From: Sphingomonas sp. H160509
Lineage (GTDB): Bacteria; Pseudomonadota; Alphaproteobacteria; Sphingomonadales; Sphingomonadaceae
Assembly: GCF_024124765.2 (NCBI RefSeq)
Contig: NZ_JAMXSR020000002.1
Coordinates: forward strand, 1,759,001-1,823,000
Direction: 5' to 3'
DNA length: 64,000 nucleotides
The notes under the pieces were generated by a model. The model was not told the DNA's origin, ran no database searches, and was given only the letters and a program-made list of their open reading frames with translations. Each line of letters opens with the position of its first letter. Position 1 is the first letter of the stretch. Positions 1 through 11,060 of the stretch are shown in pieces. Made by a program: the position numbers and the translations under genes.

Positions 1-621
1 CGGCTTTGCTTCCGCGCCCGGGATCGCCGACAGGGGAATCGGGATGATCTGGATGCCGGTCGGGACCTGCACCAGCGCCGAGACGAACTTCGCGTAGAAC
101 AGATGCGCGACATCGAACTGGCCTTCGCCGAAGCGCTTGATCAGGTCTTCGGAGATCTCCTGCGCGTCGCTGAATGCGAGCCGCTTGATCTGGCCCATCT
201 CGTGATCGGCGAGGATGTCGTTCGGGAAGAAGCGCTTGATCACGCGCCCCTTCTTGCCAGCGACGTAGAACTTCACGGTCTTGCCCGCCGCGATAAGCTC
301 CTCCGCCTTGCGGCGTGCCGCGCGGACGATGTTGGTGTTGAACGCACCCGCGAGGCCGCGCTCCGACGTCGCGATGACGATCAGGTGGACCTGGTCCTTG
401 CCAGTGCCCGCGAGCAGCGGCGACGCGCCCGGCGCGATGCCGACGCGCCCCGCGAGGCTCGCCATCACCGCTTCGAGACGCTCGGCATACGGACGCCCGG
501 CAACCGCCGCGTCCTGCGCACGGCGCAGCTTCGCAGCGGCGACCATCTTCATCGCCTTGGTGATCTTCTGCGTCGACTTCACCGAGCCGATGCGGATCTT
601 GAGGGCCTTAAGTGATGCCAT
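1..621 (-). CDS. atpG: ATP synthase F1 subunit gamma (3' end beyond the window)
   Basis: Central rotor shaft of F1Fo ATP synthase, at the cytoplasmic face of the inner membrane. The N-terminus begins MASLKALKIRIGSVKST and continues with QKITKAMKMVAAAKLRRAQ, the hallmark N-terminal helix of the gamma subunit. About 207 residues are visible of a usual ~290, and the gene runs off the left edge, so the C-terminal helix is not seen. It lies downstream of atpA on the same strand, in the standard atpH-A-G order, with an inverted-repeat element in the gap. No frame break is seen in the visible part. Confidence 0.97.
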   Translation of the reverse strand, partial: MASLKALKIRIGSVKSTQKITKAMKMVAAAKLRRAQDAAVAGRPYAERLEAVMASLAGRVGIAPGASPLLAGTGKDQVHLIVIATSERGLAGAFNTNIVRAARRKAEELIAAGKTVKFYVAGKKGRVIKRFFPNDILADHEMGQIKRLAFSDAQEISEDLIKRFGEGQFDVAHLFYAKFVSALVQVPTGIQIIPIPLSAIPGAEAKP

Positions 622-645
622 TCTAGTTCGTCACCGTCCCTAAAC

Positions 646-736
646 CGTCATGCCGGACTTGTTCCGGCATCCACTCCTCCACCAGTCCTACGGGATCTGA
701 GGCACGGTGGACCCCGGAACAAGTCCGGGGTGACGG
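646..736. repeat. Paired inverted intergenic repeat between atpA and atpG
   Basis: Two short palindromes face each other: CGTCATGCCGGACTTGTTCC near the left end and its near reverse complement ending GTCCGGGGTGACGG at the right. The ends read CGTCA...TGACG. It belongs to the same CGTCA/TGACG-ended family as elements near 3064, 45711, 49941, 52346 and 52760. It sits inside the ATP synthase operon, where it could form an mRNA hairpin between atpA and atpG. Confidence 0.8.
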
Positions 737-762
737 TGTGTGTATGTCGTTTTCTACGCAGC

Positions 763-2866
<2,104 letters not shown>

Positions 2867-3201
2867 GGACCTTTGAATCCTCGCCTGAAACCGAAAATAG
2901 TGCCGCCCCATGGGGGAAGAGGGCGCGAAAGCACCTCTCATGGGACGCGGCGCGGGTAGCATCGGGATCGCGGATTGGCAACCCGGCCGGAGGGTCGTGG
3001 CGGCGGGTTTGTGACTGTTTTGTCATTGATCGAAGGTTGGAAAGGTTACGATTCCGCCCCTCCCCGTCATCCCCGCGCAGGCGGGGATCCATATCCTCCG
3101 GACCCAGCGCTTTCACCGCACGGCCTGCCACTATGGGTTCCCGCCTCCGCGGGAATGACGGTATTGGGCAGACGTTACGACCAATCGACGAGGACGAGAG
3201 A
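2867..3201. other. Divergent intergenic region atpH / dienelactone hydrolase
   Basis: About 335 bases between the divergent atpH and hydrolase starts. It must hold the ATP synthase operon promoter, reading left. I do not see a confident -35/-10 pair. Its right half is taken up by the paired repeat at 3064-3161. Confidence 0.5.
3064..3161. repeat. Paired inverted intergenic repeat (CGTCAT family)
   Basis: The left arm CGTCATCCCCGCGCAGGCGG and the right arm CCCGCCTCCGCGGGAATGACGG are inverted relatives of each other, each itself palindromic. The layout matches the element at 646-736. Confidence 0.8.
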
Positions 3202-3879
3202 ATGACCGGCACGATGGAAACGATGACGATGTCCGACGGCGCGAGCGTCGCGGTTTATCACGCGCAGCCGACCGGCGAACGCCGCGGCGGCCTCGTGCTG
3301 GTGCAGGAGATCTTCGGCGTAACCGACCACATCCGCGACCTTTGCGACGAGTATGCCGCCGACGGTTATGAGGTGCTGGCCCCCGCGCTGTTCGACCGCG
3401 AACACCCCGGCTTCGAGGCAGACTATTCGGGCGAGGGCCTCGCGCGCGGCGTCGAACTGGCGCGGCAGCTCCACCCGTTCGAGCTGTCGCTGAAGGACGT
3501 CCAGACCTGCATCGATACGCTCGCCCCCGCCGGGCCGGTGTTTGTGGTCGGCTATTGCTATGGCGGTTCGGTCGCGTGGTTCGCCTCGACCAAGCTGCAC
3601 GGCGTCGCGGCGGCGAGCGGCTATTACGGCAGTATGATCCCGGCCGCGGCGGACGAGGAGCCCAAGGTGCCGGTGATCCTCCACTTCGGTCGTCACGACC
3701 ACGGCATCCCGATGGAGGGCGTCGAGCAGGTGATCGCGAAGGATTGGCCCAACGCGACGGTGTATGTCTACGAGGCGGGCCACGGGTTCAATTCGGACCG
3801 GCGGAAGGATTACCATGAGCCGAGTGCGGACTTGGCGAAGCAGCGCACGCTGGACCTGTTCCGCGCTAACGGCGGCTGA
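3202..3879 (+). CDS. Dienelactone hydrolase family protein
   Basis: Predicted cytoplasmic alpha/beta hydrolase, 225 residues, the usual length for the family. The start at 3202 (MTGTMETMTMSDG) follows a purine-rich AGGACGAGAG. The nucleophile is the Cys in GYCYGGSVAW, as in dienelactone hydrolases, with the acid in HFGRHDHGIP and the histidine in YEAGHGFNSD. Family members hydrolyse dienelactone in chlorocatechol breakdown, but many act on other esters or lactones, and no aromatic-degradation genes lie beside it. The true substrate is unknown. Intact frame. Confidence 0.92.
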   Translation: MTGTMETMTMSDGASVAVYHAQPTGERRGGLVLVQEIFGVTDHIRDLCDEYAADGYEVLAPALFDREHPGFEADYSGEGLARGVELARQLHPFELSLKDVQTCIDTLAPAGPVFVVGYCYGGSVAWFASTKLHGVAAASGYYGSMIPAAADEEPKVPVILHFGRHDHGIPMEGVEQVIAKDWPNATVYVYEAGHGFNSDRRKDYHEPSADLAKQRTLDLFRANGG

Positions 3880-3905
3880 GCCAACCTTTCCTACTAACTG
3901 GTAAC

Positions 3906-4013
3906 GCCACCCCGGCGAAGGCCGGGGCCCAGTTGGGGGACGTTGCTAAAGGAAGACGGCCCTTCGTTATTGCCACCTTTCCAACTGGGCCCCGGCCTTC
4001 GCCGGGGTGGTGG
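3906..4013. repeat. Paired inverted repeat, CCACCCCGGCGAAGGCCGGGG family
   Basis: The left arm reads GCCACCCCGGCGAAGGCCGG and continues GGCCCAGTTGG. The right arm reads CCAACTGGGCC and continues CCGGCCTTCGCCGGGGTGG. Near-identical pairs occur at 9361-9469, 21911-22020 and 25156-25263. It lies between converging genes and may act as a bidirectional terminator. Confidence 0.88.
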
Positions 4014-4078
4014 CTATGGTAAAGGGCCTTGGCGCAGGCTGGCGCTACAGAAGTAAAGGTAGCGCTTACTTCCTTGTT

Positions 4079-4127
4079 CTCCCGCGAAGGCGGGAGCCCA
4101 GTCTGGGTCCCCGCCTTCGCGGGGGAA
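4079..4127. repeat. Short paired palindrome, TCTCCCGCGAAGGCGGGAG family
   Basis: CTCCCGCGAAGGCGGGAG and CCCCGCCTTCGCGGGG flank CCCAGTCTGGG. An almost identical copy is at 25298-25346. It is beyond the stop of the downstream minus-strand dehydrogenase. Confidence 0.8.
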
Positions 4128-4152
4128 ACAACTCTCTTTCGCTCCTGAGAGA

Positions 4153-5001
4153 TCACTCCCCCGGGAAATCCGCCCCCAGACTATCAGCCTTATGCGCCTC
4201 GATCTCCTTCAACCGCTCCGCCAGCTTCGTCGTAACCGCATCATACCCCCCAAGCCCCCAGCACCAGGTGCCGCGGAGGGTTCGCATCCTCGGTCAGCGC
4301 AATCATCGCCTCGCCGGCTCGCACCGGATCGCCTGCTTGAGTCCCGCTAACCTCCCGCGTACCGTCCAAGCGCTTCCCAGCCGTCTCCGCATAGTCGGCA
4401 ATCTTCACCGGCGTCTGCTTCAGCGACCGCCCGGCCCAATCCGTCCGGAACGGCCCCGGCTCGACGCACGTCACGTTGATCCCAAGAGGCTTCACCTCGG
4501 CAAGCAACGCATCCGACCATCCCTCGACCGCATGCTTCGACGCGGCGTAATAGCCCGACCCCGGGAATCCGACCTGACCGGCGACCGAGGTGATGTTGAT
4601 TACATGCCCGCTCTTCTGCCCCCGCATGATCGGCAGCACCGCGCGAGTCAGCGCGAACAACCCGAACACGTTCGCATCGAACTGCGCGCGAATTTCGGCC
4701 TCCTCGCCCCTCCTCGACCGATGCCTGATAGCCGTAGCCCGCATTGTTCACGAGCACGTCGATCCGCCCGAACTTGGCCTTGGCCTGCGCCAGGGCATCG
4801 TCGATCTGCGCCTGCTCCGTCACGTCGAGCGACAGCGCGAGTGCATGATCCCCCCGCACCTTCCGCCAGATCGGCGACACGATCAGCATTGCGCGCGGTC
4901 ACCACCGCACGCCAACCGCGCGCGAGCACGAGCTTGGCGAGTTCGCGACCGAAACCGGTCGAGCAGCCGGAAATGAACCAGACGGGCGTGTCGGAGGCCA
5001 T
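4153..5001 (-). CDS. Short-chain dehydrogenase/reductase (three apparent frame errors)
   Basis: Predicted NAD(P)-dependent oxidoreductase of the classical SDR family. The start at 5001 reads MASDTPVWFISGCSTGFGRE, with a TGxxxGxG-like cofactor motif; then come VNNAGYGYQASVEEG and the catalytic YYAASKHAVEGW (Tyr-x-x-x-Lys). Restored length is about 281 residues, ending in a charged helix and GADFPGE. Three breaks interrupt the frame: a six-C run at 4850-4855, CCCC at 4707-4710 and six C at 4246-4251. Removing one base from each restores a continuous family match, so I do not call it a pseudogene. Substrate unknown. It is divergent from ada. Confidence 0.88.
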
Positions 5002-5114
5002 GAGACATCTTTCGTTAGGGGGTATGCACGGAAGAACGGCCGGGCCACCGATTGGCTCCGCTTTGAGCGCAAGCCACGGGATGCACGCGCCGCGCGACCG
5101 GCTATACCGATCCA

Positions 5115-6162
5115 ATGAGCACCGCCGCCGACACCGACACCGCCTGGACCGCGTTCGAGCGCCGCGACCGAGCGTGGGACGGGCGATTCGTCGTCGGCGT
5201 GAAGACCACCGGCATCTACTGCAAGCCAAGCTGCCCCGCACGCCACCCCAAGCGCGAGAACGTCACTTTTCACCCAGACCCGCCAAGCGCCCGCGCCGCC
5301 GGCTTCCGCGCGTGCCTGCGCTGCACCCCTGACGAAGTCGGCCGCGACCGAGTCGCCGTCGCCGCGGCCGTCGCGCTGCTAGAAGCCGCCGAAGACCGCC
5401 TTTCGCTGGACGAGGTCGCCGCAAAAGTCGGCTACGCCCCCCATCATTTCCATCGCCTGTTCAAGCGCGCCACCGGCGTTACCCCCCGCCGCCTATGCCC
5501 GCGCTTTGCGCACCGGGCGGGCGCGCGACGCCTTATCGGAGGACTCGACCGTGACCGAAGCAATCTATGACGCCGGCTATTCCGCCCCTAGCCGCTTCTA
5601 CGAGGCGGACGCGAAACGGCTCGGCATGGCGCCCAGCGCCTGGGCGCGCGGCGGCGAAGGCGTCACGATCCGCTGGACAGCCGCCGACACGAGCCTCGGC
5701 GCACTGTTCGTCGCCGCGACCGACAAGGGCCTGTGTCGCGTGTCGTTCGACGAAGACGCCGACGAACTCCGCCGCCGCTTCCCAAACGCAACGATCGAGC
5801 CGGGCGACGAAGCCCTCGCGGACCTGGCAGCGCACGTCGTCGCGGCCGTCGAGTCCCCCGACCGCGACCAAGACCTCCCGCTCGACGTCCGCGGCACAGC
5901 GTTCCAAGAAGCGATCTGGCAAGCCCTGCGCACCATCCCGATCGGCGAAACCCGCACCTACAGTGAACTCGCAGCGCTCGCCGGCCGCCCCGCCGCGGTC
6001 CGCGCCGCCGGCACCGCGTGCGGCCAGAACCCGGTCTCGATCGTCATCCCCTGCCACCGCGCACAGCGGATCGGCGGCGCGCTCGGCGGCTATGCCTACG
6101 GGCTGGACCGCAAGCGCGCACTACTCGCCTCCGAAGCTCAGCGCGCAGACTTGCAGGAATAG
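5115..6162 (+). CDS. ada: Ada: bifunctional DNA repair methyltransferase / activator (one frame error)
   Basis: Repairs O6-methylguanine and methylphosphotriesters and, in the family, activates the adaptive response. Domains in order: an N-terminal zinc domain with the four cysteines of YCKPSC and FRACLRC (residues ~36, 40, 67, 70); an AraC-type helix-turn-helix (SLDEVAAKVGYAPHHFHRLF); and a C-terminal methyltransferase with PCHRA. Restored length is ~348 residues. The frame breaks at the six-C run 5482-5487; with five C it reads TGVTPAAYARALRT. The C-terminus overlaps the converging protease gene by about 25 bases. Confidence 0.95.
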
Positions 6163-7640
6163 ACCAGCTTCTCGTTCGGCAACGGCGGCAACACCGCACG
6201 CACCGCAGCCTGCTGCCCTGCAAGCCGACCCAACGCCGCCTCATCCATGTTGCACACGTTCGGCACGACGCCGCGCGCGGTCCGCGCTGCCTCCATCCCC
6301 GCCGCCGACATCAGATAGCGCGTGTTCGAATAGACGCGCGTCGCCGGATCGAACGACAGCACGGACACGGTCTGCTCGGCATCGGGCACCAGCACGCGGT
6401 CCCACCGGCCATTCGCGGCGACATATTGCGTCTTGCCGTTCACACACCCCTTCGCGCCCCAGTCGATCGACACGTCCTCGCTCGACGAGATCGTGATCCG
6501 GCTGCGCTCCGGGATCAGCGTGCACATCAGCTTGCCGAGCGCCGCATCTGGCGTCGATATCCGCGTCTTGGGCAGCGCGGACAGCGGCACGTCGACCTCA
6601 CCCGAAGGCCGCAGCACGAATACGACGATCGCGACCAGCACGCTCAGCCCGCCGATACCCAGCGCCCACACCGCCTGCCGCCGCTGCCCGCGCGATTCGA
6701 GCAGCCCTGCGCTTCCGATCACCAGCGCCCCTGCCACCAGTAGCAGCCCGGCAAGCGCCATGACGTTCTCCCGCGCCCGCCCGGCTTCGGTCCGCGCCTT
6801 TTCCAGCGCGACCTCACGAGTCATCGCATCCTGCGTCGCGGCGTCGCGCTTGGCCGACGCCGCATCGGCGGTCGCCTTCGCATCCGCGTCGGCGTCCTGC
6901 CGCAACCGATCTTCGATCGAGGTGCACCCCGTCCCGATCGACGCGTAAGGTTGTTTCGCATCGTGGAGGAAGCCCGCCAGTTCGGTATCCGCAATCGCGA
7001 AACCGAACGTCGAATCGCCCTCCTCGCCGCGCGTGATCGCCGAGTTCACCCCGATCACCCGCCCGCACCGATCGAGCAGAGGACCACCCGAATTACCACG
7101 CGCAATACTCGCCGTGTGCAGCAACACTTCGACGCTGCTCAGTACGCGGCGCCCGGAAAGCACGCCCTCCGACCGCACCGGCGTCATGGGCCGGATGTAA
7201 TCCGCCGCTGATCGCGCCGTCGCCAAGTCGACGTTACCGGGGAAGCCGAGCGACACCACCGGATCGCCCTCGGTCATCGGCCCGGTATAGAGTGCGCTCG
7301 GCGGCAGGCGCGCGCCGGTGAACTCGATCAGCGCCAGGTCGCGCTGTGAGTCGTACGCGATCACCTTGCCCTGGTAGGATTTGCTGCCCTCGGTCGGGAC
7401 GATGCCGACGACGACGTTGTCAGGGTAGCGCTCGGCGAGATCGACGACGTGCGCGTTGGTGACGATCCGGTTGGGCGCGATCGCGAAACCGCTGCCGTGG
7501 CCGAAGCCGACCACCTGGTCGTCGACCACCGCGATCGTCACGACGCGCACGACGCCGCGCCCGGTGGCGGCGATGTCGTCCGCAGACGCGGAGCTCGCCA
7601 ACCCGAAGATGAGCGCGAGAAGAAGCAGCAGGCGGATCAT
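6138..7640 (-). CDS. Trypsin-like serine protease with C-terminal membrane segments
   Basis: Secreted or membrane-anchored S1-type protease, intact, 500 residues. I chose the start at 7640 because MIRLLLLLALIFGLASSASA is a signal peptide; 24 non-family residues precede it in frame. The catalytic triad is visible: His ~64 in VTNAHVV, Asp ~101 in SQRDLALIEF, Ser ~184 in ARGNSGGPL. An Ala/Asp-rich coiled linker (~245-285) follows, then two hydrophobic segments (~290-312 and ~320-342) and a ~150-residue C-terminal domain of no family I recognise. Its target is unknown. It converges on ada with a short overlap. Confidence 0.9.
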   Translation of the reverse strand: MIRLLLLLALIFGLASSASADDIAATGRGVVRVVTIAVVDDQVVGFGHGSGFAIAPNRIVTNAHVVDLAERYPDNVVVGIVPTEGSKSYQGKVIAYDSQRDLALIEFTGARLPPSALYTGPMTEGDPVVSLGFPGNVDLATARSAADYIRPMTPVRSEGVLSGRRVLSSVEVLLHTASIARGNSGGPLLDRCGRVIGVNSAITRGEEGDSTFGFAIADTELAGFLHDAKQPYASIGTGCTSIEDRLRQDADADAKATADAASAKRDAATQDAMTREVALEKARTEAGRARENVMALAGLLLVAGALVIGSAGLLESRGQRRQAVWALGIGGLSVLVAIVVFVLRPSGEVDVPLSALPKTRISTPDAALGKLMCTLIPERSRITISSSEDVSIDWGAKGCVNGKTQYVAANGRWDRVLVPDAEQTVSVLSFDPATRVYSNTRYLMSAAGMEAARTARGVVPNVCNMDEAALGRLAGQQAAVRAVLPPLPNEKLVYSCKSAR

Positions 7641-7784
7641 GTGCCTGCCTTCGGGGGAGTTCGCAGCGGCGATCAACCCTGACCATCGCACCGCGGGCAC
7701 CGCCGCTTTCACCAGCCTGTTTTGGTTAGCAAATTATCAAGCCTTCGCGCCTAACCCGGTCGGCATTCATCCAGGGATACAGGC

Positions 7785-9330
7785 ATGAGCGCATTCGGGC
7801 GTCGTAATGGCATCAGCGGGGGGCAGTCGGCCCGTCCCGCATTCGGCGTCGCGCGTCCGATGCAGGGAAGCTCGGGCAGCAATCCCGTGGCGCGCGCGGA
7901 ACCCGAGGGCGGTGCCCAATTCCCGCCGATCGATTCGCTGCCGATGCCGGGGGAGACCGACGGGTTCAGCTCGGGCATGATGCCCGCTGGACAGCTGGAC
8001 GCGATGCAGCGCCTGTCCGATCGCCAGAATGCGAGCGGGGAAGCGGGCAACAGCCGGACCGAGGGCTTCGAACAGTCGATCCACAAGATCAAGGAACAGG
8101 TGCTGCCGCGCCTGCTCGAACGCGTCGATCCGGAGGCCGCGGCGACGCTCAACAAGGACGAGCTGGCCGAGGAATTCCGCCCGATCATCGGCGAAGTGCT
8201 CGCCGAGCTGAAGCTGACGCTCAATCGCCGCGAACAGTTCGCACTGGAAAAAGTGCTGGTCGACGAGCTGCTCGGGCTCGGACCGTTGGAGGAGCTGCTG
8301 GCCGATCCGAACATCACCGACATCATGGTGAACGGGCCCGACCAGACCTATGTCGAGCGCAAGGGGCAAGCTCGAACTCGCGCCGATCCAGTTCCGTGAC
8401 GAGGAGCATCTGTTCCAGATCGCGCAGCGGATCGTCAATTCGGTCGGCCGCCGCGTCGACCAGACCTCGCCGCTCGCCGATGCGCGCCTGAAGGACGGCT
8501 CGCGCGTCAACGTTATCGTCCCGCCGCTGAGCTTGCGCGGCACCGCGATCTCGATTCGTAAATTCTCGGCAAAACCGATCACGCTCGACATGATGGCGGG
8601 GTTCGGCTCGATGTCGCCGAAGATGGCGACCGCACTGAAAATCGCCGGCGCCTCGCGGTTCAACGTCGTCATCTCGGGCGGCACCGGCTCGGGCAAGACG
8701 ACGATGCTCAACGCGCTGTCCAAGATGATCGACCCCGGCGAGCGCGTGCTGACGATCGAGGATGCCGCCGAGCTTCGCCTGCAACAGCCGCACTGGCTCC
8801 CGCTCGAAACGCGTCCGGCCAATCTGGAGGGCCAGGGCGAAATCTCGATCCGCGATCTCGTCAAGAACGCGCTGCGTATGCGGCCGGACCGGATCATCCT
8901 GGGCGAAATTCGTGGCTCCGAGTGTTTCGACATGCTGGCGGCGATGAACACGGGTCACGACGGCTCGATGTGCACGCTCCACGCCAACTCTCCGCGCGAA
9001 GCGCTGGCGCGTATGGAGAACATGGTGATGATGTCCGACATCAAGGTGCCCAAGGAAGCGATCTCGCGCCAGATCGCCGATTCGGTCGAGCTGATCATCC
9101 AGGTGAAGCGCCTCCGCGACGGCTCGCGCCGCGTGACCAACATCACCGAGGTGATCGGCATGGAGGGGCCGGTGATCGTCACGCAGGAGCTGTTCAAGTT
9201 CGAGTATATGGACGAGTCGGCGGACGGGAAGATCCTGGGCGAGTACCGGTCGATGGGCTTGCGGCCGTATACGCTGGAGAAGGCGAAGCAGTTCGGGTTC
9301 GACCAAGCGTATCTGGAGGCGTGCCTGTAG
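7785..9330 (+). CDS. cpaF: CpaF/TadA-type secretion ATPase (one frame error)
   Basis: Hexameric ATPase that powers Flp/Tad pilus assembly at the cytoplasmic membrane. Restored length is ~514 residues. A disordered Gly/Ser/Pro-rich N-terminus is followed by VDELLGLGPLEELLADP, Walker A GGTGSGKTTMLNALSK near residue 300, an Asp-box ILGEIRGSECFDMLAAM and a His-box TGHDGSMCTLHANSP. The frame is broken at GGGG 8363-8366; with three G it reads YVERKGKLELAPIQ. No other tad/cpa genes are beside it, so the rest of the machinery must be elsewhere. Confidence 0.94.
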
Positions 9331-9360
9331 GGTTAACTCTCGCGTCGCCGACCACCCAAT

Positions 9361-9469
9361 GCCACCCCGGCGAAGGCCGGGGCCCAGTTGGAAAGGTGGC
9401 AATGACGGAGCACCGTCCGCTGTCATCACCGTCCCCCAACTGGGCCCCGGCCTCCGCCGGGGTGGTGGC
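9361..9469. repeat. Paired inverted repeat, CCACCCCGGCGAAGGCCGGGG family
   Basis: The arms GCCACCCCGGCGAAGGCCGG and CCCCGGCCTCCGCCGGGGTG face each other, with inner GGCCCAGTTGG and CCAACTGGGCC. This is the same unit as 3906-4013. Confidence 0.88.
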
Positions 9470-9580
9470 CGTTGCGAACGTTTAGTGCGTCCCGAACTGT
9501 TCGCTAGGCTGGTCTTGGCACGCTAGTTCGCCGAGCTAATTGCAAGACTGGCGCAGGCAACGAACGCCCCTTCTACCGTT

Positions 9581-9655
9581 CCCTCGCGAACGCGGGGGGC
9601 CAAGAGTCACGAACGCCGCCGTTTGTGACCCTGGACTCCCGCGTTCGCGGGCGAG
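9581..9655. repeat. Paired palindrome, CCCTCGCGAACGCGGGG type
   Basis: CCCTCGCGAACGCGGGG on the left and CCCGCGTTCGCGGG on the right flank an inner GAGTCACGAACG...GTTTGTGACCC inverted repeat. It is a variant of the short palindromes at 4079 and 25298. Confidence 0.72.
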
Positions 9656-9827
9656 CAATTATTGTTTCGCCAGACCAGGCTTAACTGGATCAAGATAAAG
9701 CGCGCCGTGCCAAGCGGATACTGTCTCGCAGGCAAGCACGCCGCATCGCTATCCACCCCGTCTCCGTCCCGCCCCGGCGAAGCCCCCGCTTGTACCCGTC
9801 CCCCGACTCGCTAGGGGACAGCGCCAC

Positions 9828-11052
9828 ATGCGTCGTGCCTTGCTCACCCTCGTCCCGCTGATCGCGGTCCTCATCGTCTCGGCGCGCGAGCCCTCGAAAT
9901 CCGCTCCGGCAACCGCGACCTCCCCCGCCGCACGCGACCGCGGCGTCTACCATCTCGCGGCGGACGCCGAAGCCCGCTGGATCGCGTTCGACCTCACCCC
10001 CCGGCAACCAGATCCGCTTCAAGATGCAGCTCGACGGCCGCGACGTGACCGCGATCCTCGACACCGGCGTCAGCTACACGCTGCTCGCCAAGGCCTCTCC
10101 CGCGGTCGATCCCGCCAAGCTGGTCGCCGGCGGCAGCGCGACCGCGATTGGCGGATCGGTCGCACTCGGCTGGATGCCGACGCGCTCGGTCGCGCTCGGT
10201 GGCCTTGCGCGGACCGGTGGCGGCGTGACCGTCGCCGATCTGCCCGCGATCGCCACCGGCAGCGCCTCCGCGGTCGACCTGCTGGTCGGTGCCGACATGC
10301 TCGCCGGCCATGCGCTCGACATCGATTACGCCGCCAAGCGCTTCCGCCTGCTCCACTCCGGCCGCCTGCCGTTCAAGGGCGAGAGCGCACCGCTGCGCGT
10401 CTCCACCGAGCGTAGCGTGTATGAAAGCGCGCTCACGCTGGGCGACCGGCGCCTCGCGCCGATCGTAGTCGATACCGGCGACGGCTCGTCGATCACCGTC
10501 ACGGCGGCGGGATGGCAGGCGGCAAACCTGAAGGCGTTGCGCACCACCAGCGCGATCGCGTTCGGGCTCGCCGGCCCGGCAGTCAGCGGCCTTGCGATCG
10601 TTCCCGAGATCCGCGTTGGCGAGATGATCGCGCGCGAGGCCGAGGTCCGGATCGAACCCGCAGACGGCTTCTCGCAGGCGATCGGCACCGCCGGGCGGAT
10701 CGGCTCCGGCTTCCTTCAGAACTACCGCGTCCTGCTCGATCCGGGCGCACGGCGGATGGTGCTCAGCCGAGGTCCCAAGGCCGACCTGCCGCCGCCGCGT
10801 TCGACCAGTGGCCTGCTCATCGGCATCGAGAAGGACCGGTTGAAAGTCCTTCACGTGATGCGTGGCGGCCCGGCGGCGGCATCGGGCTGGAAGGACGGCG
10901 ACCTGATCTGCACGATCGACGGCACACCCGTCACCAGCAGCTATTCGACGAGCCCGATCGCGTCATGGACGGCGGGCATGCCCGGCCGGGTCGTGACGCT
11001 CGGACTGTGCGACGGCACCATACGCAAGCTCGAATTGACGCATTTTTATTAG
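9828..11052 (+). CDS. Retropepsin-like aspartic protease with PDZ domain (one frame error)
   Basis: Predicted exported aspartyl protease. The N-terminus MRRALLTLVPLIAVLIVSA is a signal or anchor segment. Two retropepsin-like halves follow, each with a DTG triad: AILDTGVSYTLL (~residue 80) and IVVDTGDGSSITV (~220). A C-terminal PDZ-like segment reads VLHVMRGGPAAASGWKDGDL. Two catalytic motifs in one chain suggest an intramolecular pseudo-dimer. Restored length is ~407. The frame breaks in the six-C run 9997-10002; five C gives DLTPGNQIRFKMQLDG. The neighbouring membrane glycosyltransferase-like gene starts 8 bases downstream. Confidence 0.86.
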
Positions 11053-11060
11053 GACTGCCC

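Larger units (their letters stand above)
9331..9827. other. Long intergenic region after cpaF, filled by repeats
   Basis: About 500 bases with no credible gene. It holds two paired palindromic elements (9361-9469 and 9581-9655) and about 170 further bases before the next start. A minus-strand frame here has no recognisable family and no ribosome site. Confidence 0.6.

Noticed and set aside
9690..10064. 124-residue minus-strand frame in the gap after cpaF
   Set aside because: No family, overlaps the start of the protease gene on the other strand, and no ribosome site.
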